Shown: positions 1-9,443 of the stretch, in pieces
Numbering within the stretch: the first letter of the stretch is position 1
How the letters are laid out: every line of letters starts with the position of its first letter
NCBI RefSeq assembly: GCF_003003005.1
Contig: NZ_PVTR01000010.1
Location: 62,001 to 126,000, forward strand
DNA length: 64,000 bases
Direction of reading: 5' to 3'
Origin: Mongoliibacter ruber
GTDB taxonomy: Bacteria; Bacteroidota; Bacteroidia; Cytophagales; Cyclobacteriaceae
Notes under the pieces: model-generated
Seen by the model: only the letters and a program-made list of their open reading frames with translations
Database searches by the model: none
Told to the model about the DNA's origin: nothing
Position numbers and translations under genes: made by a program

Positions 1-831
1 TCCGGAAAATTTGACAGAATTGATGGAGACTACAAATCAGTCACGCAGGTGGAGTTTGTGGACCAAAACCCAATCGGAAAATCCTCCCGCTCAAATCCTG
101 TTACCTATGTAAAGGCATATGATGCCATTCGTTCACTCTATTCAGAATTACCTACTTCCAAGCAGAGAGGGTACAAACCGGCATTTTTCAGTTTCAACGT
201 AGATGGTGGCAGGTGTGAATCTTGTCAGGGTGAAGGCACTGTCACAGTAGAGATGCAGTTTATGGCTGACATCCACCTTACATGCGAATCATGTAAAGGC
301 AAGAGGTTCAAAAATGAAATTTTAGATGTAAAGTATAACGAAAAAGATATTTCTGATGTACTTGACATGACCATTGATGAGGCCATGGAGTTTTTCAAAG
401 GAAAAACACAAATCATCAACAAGCTGCAGCCACTCCAAGAGGTGGGATTGGGGTACATCGGCATGGGTCAATCTTCCAATACCCTTTCCGGAGGCGAAGC
501 TCAAAGGGTAAAACTAGCTTCATTTCTAGGAAAAGGTGGCACAAAGTCCGGTGATCATATCTTGTTTATTTTTGATGAGCCTACCACAGGTCTTCACTTC
601 CATGATATCCGTAAATTGTTGCACAGCATCAATGCCTTGATCGAGCAAGGGCACTCTGTAATCATCATCGAGCACAACACTGAAGTCATCAAAGCGGCAG
701 ATTGGGTGATAGATTTGGGGCCTGAAGGTGGGGAAAAAGGAGGGAATATTACTTTTGAGGGCACACCTGAAGCAATGATGGAGGTAGTAGACAACCATAC
801 TGCAAAACACCTCAGAGAAAGTTTTCAATAA
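1..831 (+). CDS. uvrA: UvrABC excinuclease subunit A, 3' part (5' end outside window)
   Basis: DNA damage recognition ATPase of nucleotide excision repair; dimerises, loads UvrB onto lesions, cytoplasmic. The frame is open from base 1, so the gene starts upstream; about 276 C-terminal residues are visible. Counting from the first visible codon there is a UvrA zinc finger (CxxC-x19-CxxC, about residues 72-98), the second ABC signature LSGGE (about 162), Walker B FIFDEPTTGLH (about 189) and the H-loop region IIIEHN (about 221), in the order of the C-terminal ABC half of UvrA. It ends at a normal TAA, 23 bp before the next gene. A drug-resistance UvrA paralogue cannot be excluded without the N-terminal half, but the finger and C-terminus look like the housekeeping protein. 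Confidence 0.95.
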   Translation, partial: SGKFDRIDGDYKSVTQVEFVDQNPIGKSSRSNPVTYVKAYDAIRSLYSELPTSKQRGYKPAFFSFNVDGGRCESCQGEGTVTVEMQFMADIHLTCESCKGKRFKNEILDVKYNEKDISDVLDMTIDEAMEFFKGKTQIINKLQPLQEVGLGYIGMGQSSNTLSGGEAQRVKLASFLGKGGTKSGDHILFIFDEPTTGLHFHDIRKLLHSINALIEQGHSVIIIEHNTEVIKAADWVIDLGPEGGEKGGNITFEGTPEAMMEVVDNHTAKHLRESFQ

Positions 832-854
832 TCACGCATTCTAAATCCAGTTGT

Positions 855-1457
855 ATGGACATTCAATATCCTCTTGAGTTGGTCGGCACTTTAGTATTTG
901 CCATATCAGGAGCTTTGGCTGTAAGAGACCGTGAGCATGACCTTTTCGGTGCGGGATTTACCGGTTTTATCACCGCTATAGGTGGTGGTAGCTTGAGGGA
1001 CATTTTGCTGGGATCCTACCCACTAGTTTGGATTGGAGATGTTAATTTTCTGTACGCAATCTTTTTGGGGATTTTGCTGGCCTTTATTTTCCCCACCACA
1101 TTACTCAAGTTAAGAAAAACGATGTTTCTGTTTGATACCTTGGGAATTGCATTCTTCACTGTACTCGGTGTGGAAAAAGCCCTTAGCTTAGGTGTCAGAC
1201 CTGAAATTGCTGCCATCATGGGTATGTTTTCAGCTGTAATGGGAGGAGTGATCAGAGATACATTGACCAATGAAATCCCTATCCTTTTCAGAAAAGAAGT
1301 GTATGCATCAGCTTGCCTGGCAGGAGCAATCCTGTATCTGGTCCTGAATTATTTTGGAATCGCAAGAGATTACAATATGCTTGTTTCCATTTCGGTAGTC
1401 ATCAGTATCAGATTGATCGCTGTAAAATATAAATTGAGTCTTCCTCGACTGGACTGA
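855..1457 (+). CDS. TRIC-type (UPF0126/YicG-like) membrane channel family protein
   Basis: A 200-aa integral inner-membrane protein with about seven hydrophobic segments. It has the two-fold repeat of the TRIC/UPF0126 family: the glycine-rich stretch AIGGGSLRDILLG (about residues 42-54) recurs as VMGGVIRDTL in the second half (about 129-138). Prokaryotic TRIC members form trimeric monovalent cation channels, and YicG/YadS relatives have been linked to glycine transport; which applies here cannot be decided from sequence. It follows uvrA by 23 bp on the same strand and may be co-transcribed with it. The ATG start gives a normal family length. Confidence 0.85.
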   Translation: MDIQYPLELVGTLVFAISGALAVRDREHDLFGAGFTGFITAIGGGSLRDILLGSYPLVWIGDVNFLYAIFLGILLAFIFPTTLLKLRKTMFLFDTLGIAFFTVLGVEKALSLGVRPEIAAIMGMFSAVMGGVIRDTLTNEIPILFRKEVYASACLAGAILYLVLNYFGIARDYNMLVSISVVISIRLIAVKYKLSLPRLD

Positions 1458-1540
1458 TTCAGAAATTAACTAAAAGTCTTGAATAAACGACAACAATCAA
1501 CCGCTTAAACCATATATAACAACAACTGCCAATATGATTT

Positions 1541-1568
1541 TTAATCAATTGGATAATCCATTGATTAA
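1541..1568. promoter_or_regulatory. 28-bp dyad symmetry within the glyA promoter (candidate operator)
   Basis: Arms TTAATCAAT (1541-1549) and ATTGATTAA (1560-1568) are exact inverse complements, and the centre contains a second short dyad, GGAT-A-ATCC. The element overlaps the -33 TTG and fills most of the spacer up to the -7 box of the glyA promoter. That is where a repressor would bind; the binding protein is unknown. Part of the symmetry could be chance in an AT-rich spacer, although the nested centre argues against it. Confidence 0.45.
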
Positions 1569-1579
1569 AACTAATTTTG
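1549..1579 (+). promoter_or_regulatory. Bacteroidota-type promoter of glyA-tatC-rpiB
   Basis: TTG at 1549-1551, a 20-nt spacer, then TAATTTTG at 1572-1579, an exact match to the TAnnTTTG -7 box of Bacteroidota housekeeping promoters. The glyA ATG lies 21 nt downstream of the box. A short out-of-frame ORF of 12 codons starts at 1588 and runs into glyA; it is probably incidental. Confidence 0.6.
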
Positions 1580-1600
1580 GGCACCTAATGAAAATCCGTG

Positions 1601-2869
1601 ATGAAAAGAGACCAAGTCATTTTTGACCTTATCGCCGAAGAAGAGAACCGACAAAAAACCGGGATTGAGCTAATCGCTTCAGAAAATTTCACCAGCAAAC
1701 AGGTGATGGAAGCTGCAGGCTCCGTATTGACCAACAAATATGCTGAAGGCCTACCAAATAAAAGGTATTATGGAGGCTGTGAGGTGGTGGATAAAATTGA
1801 ACAACTGGCAATCGACAGGGCCAAAGAGTTATTTGGAGCTACCTGGGCCAATGTACAACCACACTCCGGCGCCCAAGCCAATGCTGCAGTATTTTTGGCA
1901 TGTCTAAATGCAGGCGACCCTATTTTGGGCTTTGACCTGTCACACGGAGGACACCTGACTCATGGCAGCCCGGTAAACTTTTCCGGAAAACTTTACCAGC
2001 CTCATTTCTATGGTGTGGAAGAAGAGACCGGCGTAATCGATTATGATAAAGTAGAGGCCAAAGCTCTTGAAGTAAAACCAAAACTATTGATTTGCGGTGC
2101 TTCTGCTTACAGTAGAGATTGGGATTATGAGAGGCTTAGGGATATAGCAGATCAAGTTGGAGCCATATTATTGGCCGACATCTCACATCCATCAGGTCTG
2201 ATTGCAAAAGGACTTCTTAACGATCCCTTGGAATACTGTCATGTGGTGACTACCACTACTCACAAAACCCTAAGAGGTCCAAGAGGTGGTTTGATCTTGA
2301 TGAGAGAAGACTTTGACAATCCATTTGGATTAAAAACACCAAAGGGTGAGCTTAGGAAAATGTCTTCATTGTTAGACTCGGGAGTATTCCCAGGTACACA
2401 AGGTGGACCATTGGAGCATATCATTGCAGCAAAGGCCATCGCTTTCCAAGAAGCCCTTTCGGATGAATACATGGAATATGTAGTTCAAGTGAAAAAGAAT
2501 GCTGCTGTAATGGCAGAGGGATTTGTAGACTTGGGATACAAATTGATTTCAGGAGGCACTGACAACCACCTGATGTTGATTGACCTTAGAAGTAAGGACA
2601 TTACTGGTAAGATTGCAGAAGAAACATTGGGCAAGGTGGACATCACCATCAACAAAAACATGGTTCCTTTTGATACCCGTTCTCCATTTGTGACTTCAGG
2701 AATGAGAGTGGGCACTGCAGCAGTGACTACAAGAGGTCTCAAAGAAGAAGACATGAAAAAAATTGTCAGTCTTATAGACAGGGCTTTGACCAATCATGAT
2801 GATGATTCGGCTTTGTCTCAAATCAAAAAAGAAGTAAACGACTGGATGGTTCAGTTTCCATTATACTAA
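1601..2869 (+). CDS. glyA: Serine hydroxymethyltransferase
   Basis: PLP enzyme interconverting serine and glycine with tetrahydrofolate, the main source of one-carbon units; cytoplasmic. The 422-aa length is normal for the family. Visible motifs: the N-terminal EENRQ...IELIASENF block (about 15-31), the YYGG motif (about 57-60) and the PLP-lysine motif [11 protein letters not shown] with the Schiff-base lysine near residue 222. A GTG lies directly before the ATG at 1601; the ATG gives the usual MKRD start. First gene of a likely operon with tatC (14-bp gap) and rpiB. The promoter and a dyad just upstream suggest regulated transcription. Confidence 0.97.
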   Translation: MKRDQVIFDLIAEEENRQKTGIELIASENFTSKQVMEAAGSVLTNKYAEGLPNKRYYGGCEVVDKIEQLAIDRAKELFGATWANVQPHSGAQANAAVFLACLNAGDPILGFDLSHGGHLTHGSPVNFSGKLYQPHFYGVEEETGVIDYDKVEAKALEVKPKLLICGASAYSRDWDYERLRDIADQVGAILLADISHPSGLIAKGLLNDPLEYCHVVTTTTHKTLRGPRGGLILMREDFDNPFGLKTPKGELRKMSSLLDSGVFPGTQGGPLEHIIAAKAIAFQEALSDEYMEYVVQVKKNAAVMAEGFVDLGYKLISGGTDNHLMLIDLRSKDITGKIAEETLGKVDITINKNMVPFDTRSPFVTSGMRVGTAAVTTRGLKEEDMKKIVSLIDRALTNHDDDSALSQIKKEVNDWMVQFPLY

Positions 2870-2883
2870 TATATCCGTAAAAC

Positions 2884-3744
2884 GTGGCCTTAGATCAGTA
2901 TAGAGAAGAAGAGGAAGAAGAGGGCATGTCCTTTTTGGACCATTTGGAGCAGTTGCGCTGGCACCTCTTACGCTCCGTTGCAGCTATCTTAATATTTACA
3001 GTTGCAGCTTTCCTTGCAAAAAGTATAGTGTTCGGACAAGTGATTCTTGGTCCATCTAGGATTGACTTTATCACCTACAGGGTCCTTTGTCAAATTGCCG
3101 ATGCCTTGTCAACTCCTGTACTGTGTATAGATACACTCCCTTTTACCATTCAGAGTAGACAGATGACTGGACAGTTTTCCATGCACCTGACCTCATCCAT
3201 GGTAGTAGGTTTGATTGCCGCTTTCCCATATCTCTTTTGGGAAACGTGGAAATTCATCAGTCCAGGGCTCTATGACAAGGAAAGAAATGCTGCAAGAGGT
3301 GCTGTCTTCTTTGTGAGTCTTTTGTTCTTTATGGGGGCAGCATTTGGATACTTTATCCTATCTCCCTTATCAATCAATTTCTTGTCCAACTACCAGTTGG
3401 ACCCAAGTATCCTCAATGAATTTGACATCACATCTTATGTGACTACTTTATCCATGTTGGTGTTGGCGTCAGCTATCATGTTCCAGCTTCCAGTGGTTAT
3501 TTACTTCCTGTCCATGTCAGGACTTGTCACTGCAGCAATGCTTAAGGCATACAGAAGGCATGCAATTGTATCCATACTAGTATTGGCTGCTGTAATTACA
3601 CCGCCGGATGTCATTTCTCAAATCCTAATAGCAATGCCAATCTTGGTATTGTATGAAGCGGGAATTCAAATCGCCAAAAGACTGGAAAGGAAGAAAGCCA
3701 AACAAGAATTGGAAGACAAACTCAAATACGAAGAAAATGACTAA
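2884..3744 (+). CDS. tatC: Sec-independent protein translocase TatC
   Basis: Membrane core of the twin-arginine pathway, which exports folded proteins; it binds RR signal peptides together with TatA/B. The 286-aa protein has about six membrane segments and the TatC N-terminal signature MSFLDHLEQLRWHLLRS after an acidic EEEEEE stretch. The chosen start is GTG at 2884; the in-frame ATG at 2926 would remove only the acidic tail but sits directly at the signature. It lies 14 bp after glyA and its last codons overlap rpiB by 8 bp, so the three genes look translationally linked. No tatA is visible in the window. Confidence 0.93.
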   Translation: MALDQYREEEEEEGMSFLDHLEQLRWHLLRSVAAILIFTVAAFLAKSIVFGQVILGPSRIDFITYRVLCQIADALSTPVLCIDTLPFTIQSRQMTGQFSMHLTSSMVVGLIAAFPYLFWETWKFISPGLYDKERNAARGAVFFVSLLFFMGAAFGYFILSPLSINFLSNYQLDPSILNEFDITSYVTTLSMLVLASAIMFQLPVVIYFLSMSGLVTAAMLKAYRRHAIVSILVLAAVITPPDVISQILIAMPILVLYEAGIQIAKRLERKKAKQELEDKLKYEEND

Positions 3745-4174
3745 GAAAATAGCCATAGGTGGTGACCATGCCGGGTACGCATACAAGAAAGAAATGGTCA
3801 AAAAGTTGGAAGAATCAGGGTATGAAGTAAAAGACTTTGGCCCTTATACAGATGACTCAGCGGATTATCCTGATTATGTACATCCGCTATGTGAAGCAAT
3901 TGAAAATGGAGAATTCCATCAAGGAATCCTTATCTGCGGTAGTGGTAACGGCGTAGCCATTACAGCCAACAAACACCAAGGAATAAGAGCGGCACTATGT
4001 TGGGATGAAGAGCTTGCCGCACTCTCCCGTCAGCACAATGACGCGAATGTATTGGCTTTGCCAGCCAGGTTTATCCCATTTGACTTGGCGGAAAAATTGA
4101 CCAAAATTTTTCTGACAACGGATTTTGAAGGAGGCAGGCATGCAACCAGAGTAGGCAAAATCGCATGTAAATAA
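3737..4174 (+). CDS. rpiB: Ribose-5-phosphate isomerase B
   Basis: Interconverts ribose-5-phosphate and ribulose-5-phosphate in the non-oxidative pentose phosphate pathway; cytoplasmic. The start is the ATG at 3737, overlapping the tatC stop by 8 bp; it gives the 145-aa length typical of the RpiB/LacAB family, whereas upstream in-frame codons lie inside tatC. Motifs: GGDHAGY near the N-terminus, the active-site Cys67 in ILICGSGNG, and His100 in the HNDANVL motif. Last gene of the glyA-tatC-rpiB operon and followed by a strong terminator. Linking SHMT to pentose phosphate supply suits nucleotide synthesis, though this operon logic is inference. Confidence 0.95.
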   Translation: MTKKIAIGGDHAGYAYKKEMVKKLEESGYEVKDFGPYTDDSADYPDYVHPLCEAIENGEFHQGILICGSGNGVAITANKHQGIRAALCWDEELAALSRQHNDANVLALPARFIPFDLAEKLTKIFLTTDFEGGRHATRVGKIACK

Positions 4175-4181
4175 CATTTTC

Positions 4182-4210
4182 CCTCCCTATTCTCATAGGG
4201 AGGTTTTTTT
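4182..4210 (+). terminator. Rho-independent terminator after rpiB
   Basis: Perfect 9-bp stem CCTCCCTAT/ATAGGGAGG (4182-4190 with 4195-4203), TCTC tetraloop, followed by seven T. It closes the glyA-tatC-rpiB operon. Confidence 0.93.
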
Positions 4211-4345
4211 ATACAATATCCCACTGGCGAACAATAATTGTCCGCACAAGAACGCTTTTTTTTGAGGATACCGCTGGAGATGGGTAAAAGGGTGATTGTA
4301 CATGGCATAGCTCTTGAAAACCAATGTCAATCTACTATTTTTACT

Positions 4346-6709
4346 ATGATGATACTCCATGCACTTAGGACAGCTTTCCGAAACTTACTTCGTCACAAAA
4401 CAAATGCAATAGTCAATATTCTCAGCCTGACCATTGGCCTGACTTCCGGAATTTTTATCTTTTTGTGGGTATTAGATGAACTTGGTTATGATAAATTCCA
4501 TGTCCACGACAAGTCACTGTATCAGGTGATGATCAACCAAACTTTTCCAGATGGTCAAATCCACACCTACGGAGCCACTCCTTCTAAATTGAAGGAGGCT
4601 GTTCGCTCTGATATTCCAGAGGTCGAAAACATTACACAAACCAATATGTCCTCTACCTTATTGGTTCAATTTGAGGAAGTTTCTTTTCAAGAAGAAGGGA
4701 TATATTCAGACAGTGAATTTTTTCAAATATTTGATTTCCCTCTACTTCATGGAAACCCTTCCAACCCTTTGCCGGACAATAATTCTATTGCCATTTCACA
4801 AAAACTTGCCAATAAATTATTCAAAAATGCAGACCCAATCGGTAAAACCCTACAGGTGGAACAGGCACAGGAATTTATGGTCTCCGCAGTTTTTGCCGAT
4901 GTTCCGACAAATTCAAGGATTCAGTTTGAGTTTGTGGCACCGTTTGAAGTCTATTCCCAAGAAAATCCATGGATGCAGGGATGGCAGACTGGAGGCACAA
5001 ATACCTTTTTGAAATTGGATCCAAAGGCTTCTTTGCCTACTGTAAATCAAAAGCTGGAATCTCTGATCAAGAGAAATTGTGCTGAATGCACCACAAGCCC
5101 CTTTCTATATAGCTTCAGCAAACTGTACCTCAACGGCAAATTTGAGGGAGGTAAAAATGTGGGAGGAAGAATCGAACAGGTAATTTTGTTCTCCATTGTC
5201 GCGGGAATTATCCTGCTGATGGCCTGTATCAATTTTATGAACTTGGCTACAGCAAGTGCAGCAAGCAGGAGTAAGGAAGTCAGTGTCAGAAAAATCATCG
5301 GAGCGAACAGGCCTGATTTGGTACTTCATTTTATGCTTGAGTCGCTTATCCTTGCTTCTATAGGATTATTATTCGCAATATTTCTGGTGAGCACATTACT
5401 TCCTTTCTTCAATACAATCACCTCTAAATCCATCCAATTGAATATGTTCGATCCAATATTTTTGGGAGGAGCCATTGTGATTACCTTGGTTTGTGGTTTA
5501 CTGGCTGGAATATATCCGGCCGTTTTTCTTTCTTCTTTCAAACCCCTAACGATTTTTCAGAGAAATGTTAGAAGTCTGCTGACTGGAAGTGGGCTGAGAA
5601 AAACTTTGGTTGTCATCCAATTTGCTTCAGCAGTGGTGTTGATGGTAGGAAGTATCATCATCTACCAGCAAATCAAGTATATCACGAACAAAGACCTTGG
5701 ATTTGTCAAAAGTCAGGTTTTGGTCATTGACCAGAATAAGGATTTGATTGCCAACACCGCTCCTTTCAGGAACGCTATGCTCCAATTGTCCAATGTAGAA
5801 AATATAGGATTTGGGGGGAATAACATTTTTGTAATCCCAATTACCACGACTGAAATCGATTGGCAGGGGAAAGACAAAGATGCTTCAATCCATTTCAAGC
5901 TATTCAGGTCTGATGAAGGATTTATACCGACCATGGGAATCGAGATGCTTCAAGGGAGAAATTTTATAGGTGATAAACAAGATTCGCTACACTACATCAT
6001 CAACCGTAAAGCGATGGAAGTCATGGGGATTTCAGAGCATGAAGTGATCGGATCAGAATTGGGTGTTTGGGGCAATTTGGGAAGGATTGTTGGTGTTACT
6101 GAAGATTTTCACAATGACAACCTCAAGGTGGGTATCGAGCCTTTGGTATTCCTATATTCGGAGAATCTTGGGGCACATTATTTTGTAAAGTTAAATCAAT
6201 CTTCTTCCATATCAGAATCACTGGCTGGGATTGAAAAAGTTTTCAAGACATATAGTCCAGACTATCCATTTGAGTTTACTTTTTTGGATGAATTGTTTGA
6301 GCGCCAGTATATATCGGATTTGGTATTGGGTAAACTCTCTATGAGTTTTATGGTGATTTCAATCTTGATATCATGCTTAGGTCTGTTTGGTTTGGCAACA
6401 TTCACGGCAGCACGAAGAATTAAAGAGCTTGGCATCAGAAAATTAATGGGAGCAACCTCCTTTAACCTTGTCCTGATGCTTTGTGGGGATTTCACCAAAC
6501 TTGTGCTGATCAGTATACTGATTGGCAGTCCTATAGCCTGGTACTTAGCGAAAGAATACCTCTCGGGATTTGCCTTTCATGGAGGTATCAGTAGCGGCAC
6601 ATTTTTACTTGCTGCTTTGGGATTAATGACCGTGGCACTATCTACTGTAGGATTCCAATCTCTTAAAGCTGCATTGGCAAATCCTGCCAAATCATTGAAG
6701 AGTGAATAA
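4346..6709 (+). CDS. FtsX/MacB-type ABC transporter permease
   Basis: A 787-aa inner-membrane protein with the Bacteroidota 'double FtsX' layout: TM1 at about residues 21-41, a periplasmic MacB-type domain to about 280, an FtsX block with several TMs, a second periplasmic domain, and a final FtsX block with the motif ELGIRKLMGA. Each FtsX block carries a V/GIRK-(I/L)-(M/I)GA coupling motif that would contact an ATPase. The start at ATG 4346 (MMILHALRTAFRNLL) matches the family; an upstream TTG extension at 4238 adds sequence unlike it. No ABC ATPase gene is adjacent, so the partner must be elsewhere. The substrate is unknown; antimicrobial peptide or lipoprotein-related export are family roles. 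Confidence 0.9.
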   Translation: MMILHALRTAFRNLLRHKTNAIVNILSLTIGLTSGIFIFLWVLDELGYDKFHVHDKSLYQVMINQTFPDGQIHTYGATPSKLKEAVRSDIPEVENITQTNMSSTLLVQFEEVSFQEEGIYSDSEFFQIFDFPLLHGNPSNPLPDNNSIAISQKLANKLFKNADPIGKTLQVEQAQEFMVSAVFADVPTNSRIQFEFVAPFEVYSQENPWMQGWQTGGTNTFLKLDPKASLPTVNQKLESLIKRNCAECTTSPFLYSFSKLYLNGKFEGGKNVGGRIEQVILFSIVAGIILLMACINFMNLATASAASRSKEVSVRKIIGANRPDLVLHFMLESLILASIGLLFAIFLVSTLLPFFNTITSKSIQLNMFDPIFLGGAIVITLVCGLLAGIYPAVFLSSFKPLTIFQRNVRSLLTGSGLRKTLVVIQFASAVVLMVGSIIIYQQIKYITNKDLGFVKSQVLVIDQNKDLIANTAPFRNAMLQLSNVENIGFGGNNIFVIPITTTEIDWQGKDKDASIHFKLFRSDEGFIPTMGIEMLQGRNFIGDKQDSLHYIINRKAMEVMGISEHEVIGSELGVWGNLGRIVGVTEDFHNDNLKVGIEPLVFLYSENLGAHYFVKLNQSSSISESLAGIEKVFKTYSPDYPFEFTFLDELFERQYISDLVLGKLSMSFMVISILISCLGLFGLATFTAARRIKELGIRKLMGATSFNLVLMLCGDFTKLVLISILIGSPIAWYLAKEYLSGFAFHGGISSGTFLLAALGLMTVALSTVGFQSLKAALANPAKSLKSE

Positions 6710-6748
6710 ACAGACAAATTGTATTTACATATTGTCAGGAATTCCTCT

Positions 6749-7738
6749 TCAATGAAAATCCAAAAAATCACTACTCAGCCATTTTTCTTCGAAGCCTATT
6801 TTGCACCAACCATTATGTTCCTCCATAATAAAAACTTCTTCACCTCTTGGAAGATTTCCTTCTACGCTGAATTTCGTACCTGGTCCTGATCGTACCCTTA
6901 GTACACTGGCATTCACAGTTGCCCTCTTTACATCACGTGTAAACCTTGCAGAGACCCAATGTTCCTGTGAATTGGAGATTTTAAGCCAACCATCTGTCTT
7001 GCCATAAACCCTCAAAATGGCGCCAAGCTCAATTGATCCTCTGTCTCTTGCCAAAGCTGAACGGCCACTAGGTTGTGTCCTTACATTGAGTCGGCTAGCG
7101 GTGACAATGACATAATTGATATATGGGTTTTTGGTTTTGACCACATCAAAATCACCCAATTCCCTCCTTACTAAAGGCAAAAATCCTGTTTCACAATCTT
7201 CCACCTTATTGCCTCCAAAAAATGCGGTACCCGGACAGGATTTATTATTTCTGCTCCCATTATTACGGTGCCCTGTACCCAATTCAAACCAGTGGTGGTA
7301 AAGGATGGTATTGGTATTGACAGGAAGGTTGAATTTCCTGCAGATAGCCGCAGTCATCTTGATGATCGCCTCTTGCTGGGCTTCAGTCATAGTGTCGCAA
7401 TCTTTATCAAAATTACCGACATGTTCCAGGCAAATAGAATGGGCATTATGTCCTGTGATACAAGCGGGCACCCGCTCCAATGACCTCCCTGTAAGAATAG
7501 ATCCATCCGGAAAAACTGAAAAATGCTGACCGATATCCGCCCAACCATTGACACCGACATGATGGTTTTTCATTGCCTGCTGTCTATCAAAATGATTCCT
7601 ATCGTTACAATGCGAGTAATTTGGCACCCAAGTATGATGCTGTTGAACATTCAGAATGGTACGTGCCACCCTTTGGTTGCTTATCCAGACAGCAAATTCT
7701 TCTGCCGTCATTTTTGTAAATCCATACTTGGTTTCCAT
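6749..7738 (-). CDS. N-acetylmuramoyl-L-alanine amidase (Amidase_2) with two SH3b domains
   Basis: Zinc amidase cleaving the lactyl-amide bond between muramic acid and the peptide stem. The 329-aa protein has an Amidase_2/PGRP-like domain (about 25-195) with likely zinc ligands in QHHTW (His34/35), YHHW (His148/149) and NNKSCPG (Cys168), then two bacterial SH3 domains (about 208-266 and 273-327), each with LNVR/LRVR and a GxxxxGW pattern. The start at 7738 (METKYGF) was chosen over an upstream in-frame ATG at 7795 that adds an unlike leader. With this start no signal peptide is seen, so export, if any, is non-classical or the protein acts on imported wall fragments. Function is confident; cellular role is inferred. 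Confidence 0.85.
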   Translation of the reverse strand: METKYGFTKMTAEEFAVWISNQRVARTILNVQQHHTWVPNYSHCNDRNHFDRQQAMKNHHVGVNGWADIGQHFSVFPDGSILTGRSLERVPACITGHNAHSICLEHVGNFDKDCDTMTEAQQEAIIKMTAAICRKFNLPVNTNTILYHHWFELGTGHRNNGSRNNKSCPGTAFFGGNKVEDCETGFLPLVRRELGDFDVVKTKNPYINYVIVTASRLNVRTQPSGRSALARDRGSIELGAILRVYGKTDGWLKISNSQEHWVSARFTRDVKRATVNASVLRVRSGPGTKFSVEGNLPRGEEVFIMEEHNGWCKIGFEEKWLSSDFLDFH

Positions 7739-7948
7739 AGTAGACCTTTGGTTAAAGTTAAAAACACTTTTGGCAGAAAAGGCGATGATATACAAGTGGG
7801 GTGCTTCGTATTTGGAGCAGGTATTTCACGGAGAAAAAGGAATCACTTGAATATCAATCCCAAGCCATTTAATCAAAGTACAGTTTATCTAGTTCAATTT
7901 CAAATATTTACCTATGAATGGGCGTATTTTTTCATAAGGCAAAGAAGA

Positions 7949-9349
7949 TTATTCTTCCAAAAAATAGAATTTCCCCGATTTTCGGTATTTCTCCTTCAAC
8001 AAAGGAATACGTTGGAGCAGGTTTTGAAAAACGCCATCCTGATCTACTACCAATTCAGGTTTTTCTTCCAAAAAGTTTTTGTAGGCTTCAGACATGTCCT
8101 TGAAATCTTCAAAATCAGCCAATACCTCTCTGGAAATATAATAATTGAGGTAAGGTGTTACCTGATAAGCATCCTTATAAAAACCCAGATCGGTTCCCAA
8201 TACAAGGACTTTTTTATTCTTACTAATATCATGTTCCGGCTTGGCAATTACTGCGTAATCCTCTAATTTATTTTGAGAATGCTTTACAGACCACCAGCCG
8301 AAGCCCATCAAAGGTATCCCGATCACAAAAACATAAGAAAGGATTTTGTTGACAAACCCTCTTTTGGCAGCATTTAAAAACATGGAAATAAAATACGCCA
8401 ATGAAGGAATAAGAATCAACAACTGGTATGGAGTCCTCCTATTGACAAGCAAAATAGAACTTGCAGCAAAAAAGAGGAAAATAAGCATTAATTGAAGTTG
8501 CTTCTGTTGGTTGACCGTCAGAGATTTGAAAAGAGAACTGAGAAAGATACCAATTATACCAAAAAACAAAGGCGTGATATACAACAACAAGAGATCACGA
8601 TAACTGACATGCACATATACCTCACCAAGTCTACCTACTAGGATATATTCGACTACAAATTGTGGCAGGGCATCTATCCAAAAGTAATACAAAGCACAAA
8701 TCCCAATGGGAATGAAGTATCCAATAAGTGAAAGAAGCAATTGCCTAAAGCTAAAACTACTTACAACCACTCCGGCCAAAATCAAATATGGCAGGAAAAT
8801 GACCAATGGAAAATGAAAACATAGGGCAATGCCTGAATATAGACCGACAAGTAACACTGAATCTGAACCTTCTTTTTGCAAAACTGTCTGGGCAAAAAGC
8901 TGCCCCAATGCCAATACGATAAAAGTGCTCCCCATAAGTGCGGGGGATAGTGTCACCAAATCAAAGGAGCAATAGAATAAAATAAGAACTACTAATGCCG
9001 GAATATATGTATTTTCATCAAATGACTTATAGCGCATAAACAGACTGTTCAAATACACCATTTGTAAAAAAACGATCAGACCCGCAAGCACTTTATATAT
9101 CAAGACCGAGCGACCAAAAACCAAATGCAACAACCAATAAGTCCCTGCAGCCAAGGGACCTGTATCGTCAAGAATATCGGTATACATATGATTACCTTCA
9201 GCCATCCGCTCCCCGATAAGCATCCAGATCATCTCGGGCTGCAAGATGGGAAGGTTCAAAACCCAAATATAAATACCACTCATCAAAACCATCAAAGCCA
9301 GCAGGGCCAAAAGGCGAAAAGGATCGTTAATTCTAAAAAAGCTTATCAA
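7949..9349 (-). CDS. Polytopic membrane protein, possibly GT-C-like (DUF6427-like start)
   Basis: A 466-aa inner-membrane protein with roughly ten or more hydrophobic segments and a soluble C-terminus of about 100 residues (about 370-466). The first loop contains YTDILDDTGPLAAG, which resembles the acidic first-loop motif of GT-C glycosyltransferases (GT39/GT83-like), and the soluble tail has a Rossmann-like start (KVLVLGTDLG). The N-terminus MISFFRINDPFRL resembles a membrane family common in Bacteroidota. Neither similarity is strong enough to assign a reaction. It faces away from rbfA across a ~95-bp spacer. Confidence 0.7.
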   Translation of the reverse strand: MISFFRINDPFRLLALLALMVLMSGIYIWVLNLPILQPEMIWMLIGERMAEGNHMYTDILDDTGPLAAGTYWLLHLVFGRSVLIYKVLAGLIVFLQMVYLNSLFMRYKSFDENTYIPALVVLILFYCSFDLVTLSPALMGSTFIVLALGQLFAQTVLQKEGSDSVLLVGLYSGIALCFHFPLVIFLPYLILAGVVVSSFSFRQLLLSLIGYFIPIGICALYYFWIDALPQFVVEYILVGRLGEVYVHVSYRDLLLLYITPLFFGIIGIFLSSLFKSLTVNQQKQLQLMLIFLFFAASSILLVNRRTPYQLLILIPSLAYFISMFLNAAKRGFVNKILSYVFVIGIPLMGFGWWSVKHSQNKLEDYAVIAKPEHDISKNKKVLVLGTDLGFYKDAYQVTPYLNYYISREVLADFEDFKDMSEAYKNFLEEKPELVVDQDGVFQNLLQRIPLLKEKYRKSGKFYFLEE

Positions 9350-9417
9350 AATCTATGGCTGTATGAATGGTGACACAATCAGAACTCCCGAAATTAAAGG
9401 TTAGTCATTTAATTCAC

Positions 9418-9425
9418 TAAATTTG
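9418..9425 (+). promoter_or_regulatory. Putative -7 box of the rbfA promoter
   Basis: TAAATTTG matches TAnnTTTG and ends 18 nt before the rbfA ATG. No convincing TTG is seen at the expected -33 distance, so only the -7 element is proposed. Confidence 0.4.
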
Positions 9426-9443
9426 TACCAACTTTAATCTGAT

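Noticed and set aside
4238-4345. TTG-started N-terminal extension of the FtsX-type permease
   Set aside because: The extension does not fit the family N-terminus and lies close to the rpiB terminator; ATG 4346 is better.
7523-8266. 247-codon plus-strand ORF
   Set aside because: Lies antisense to the amidase and the polytopic membrane gene; composition is that of a shadow frame and it spans two real genes.
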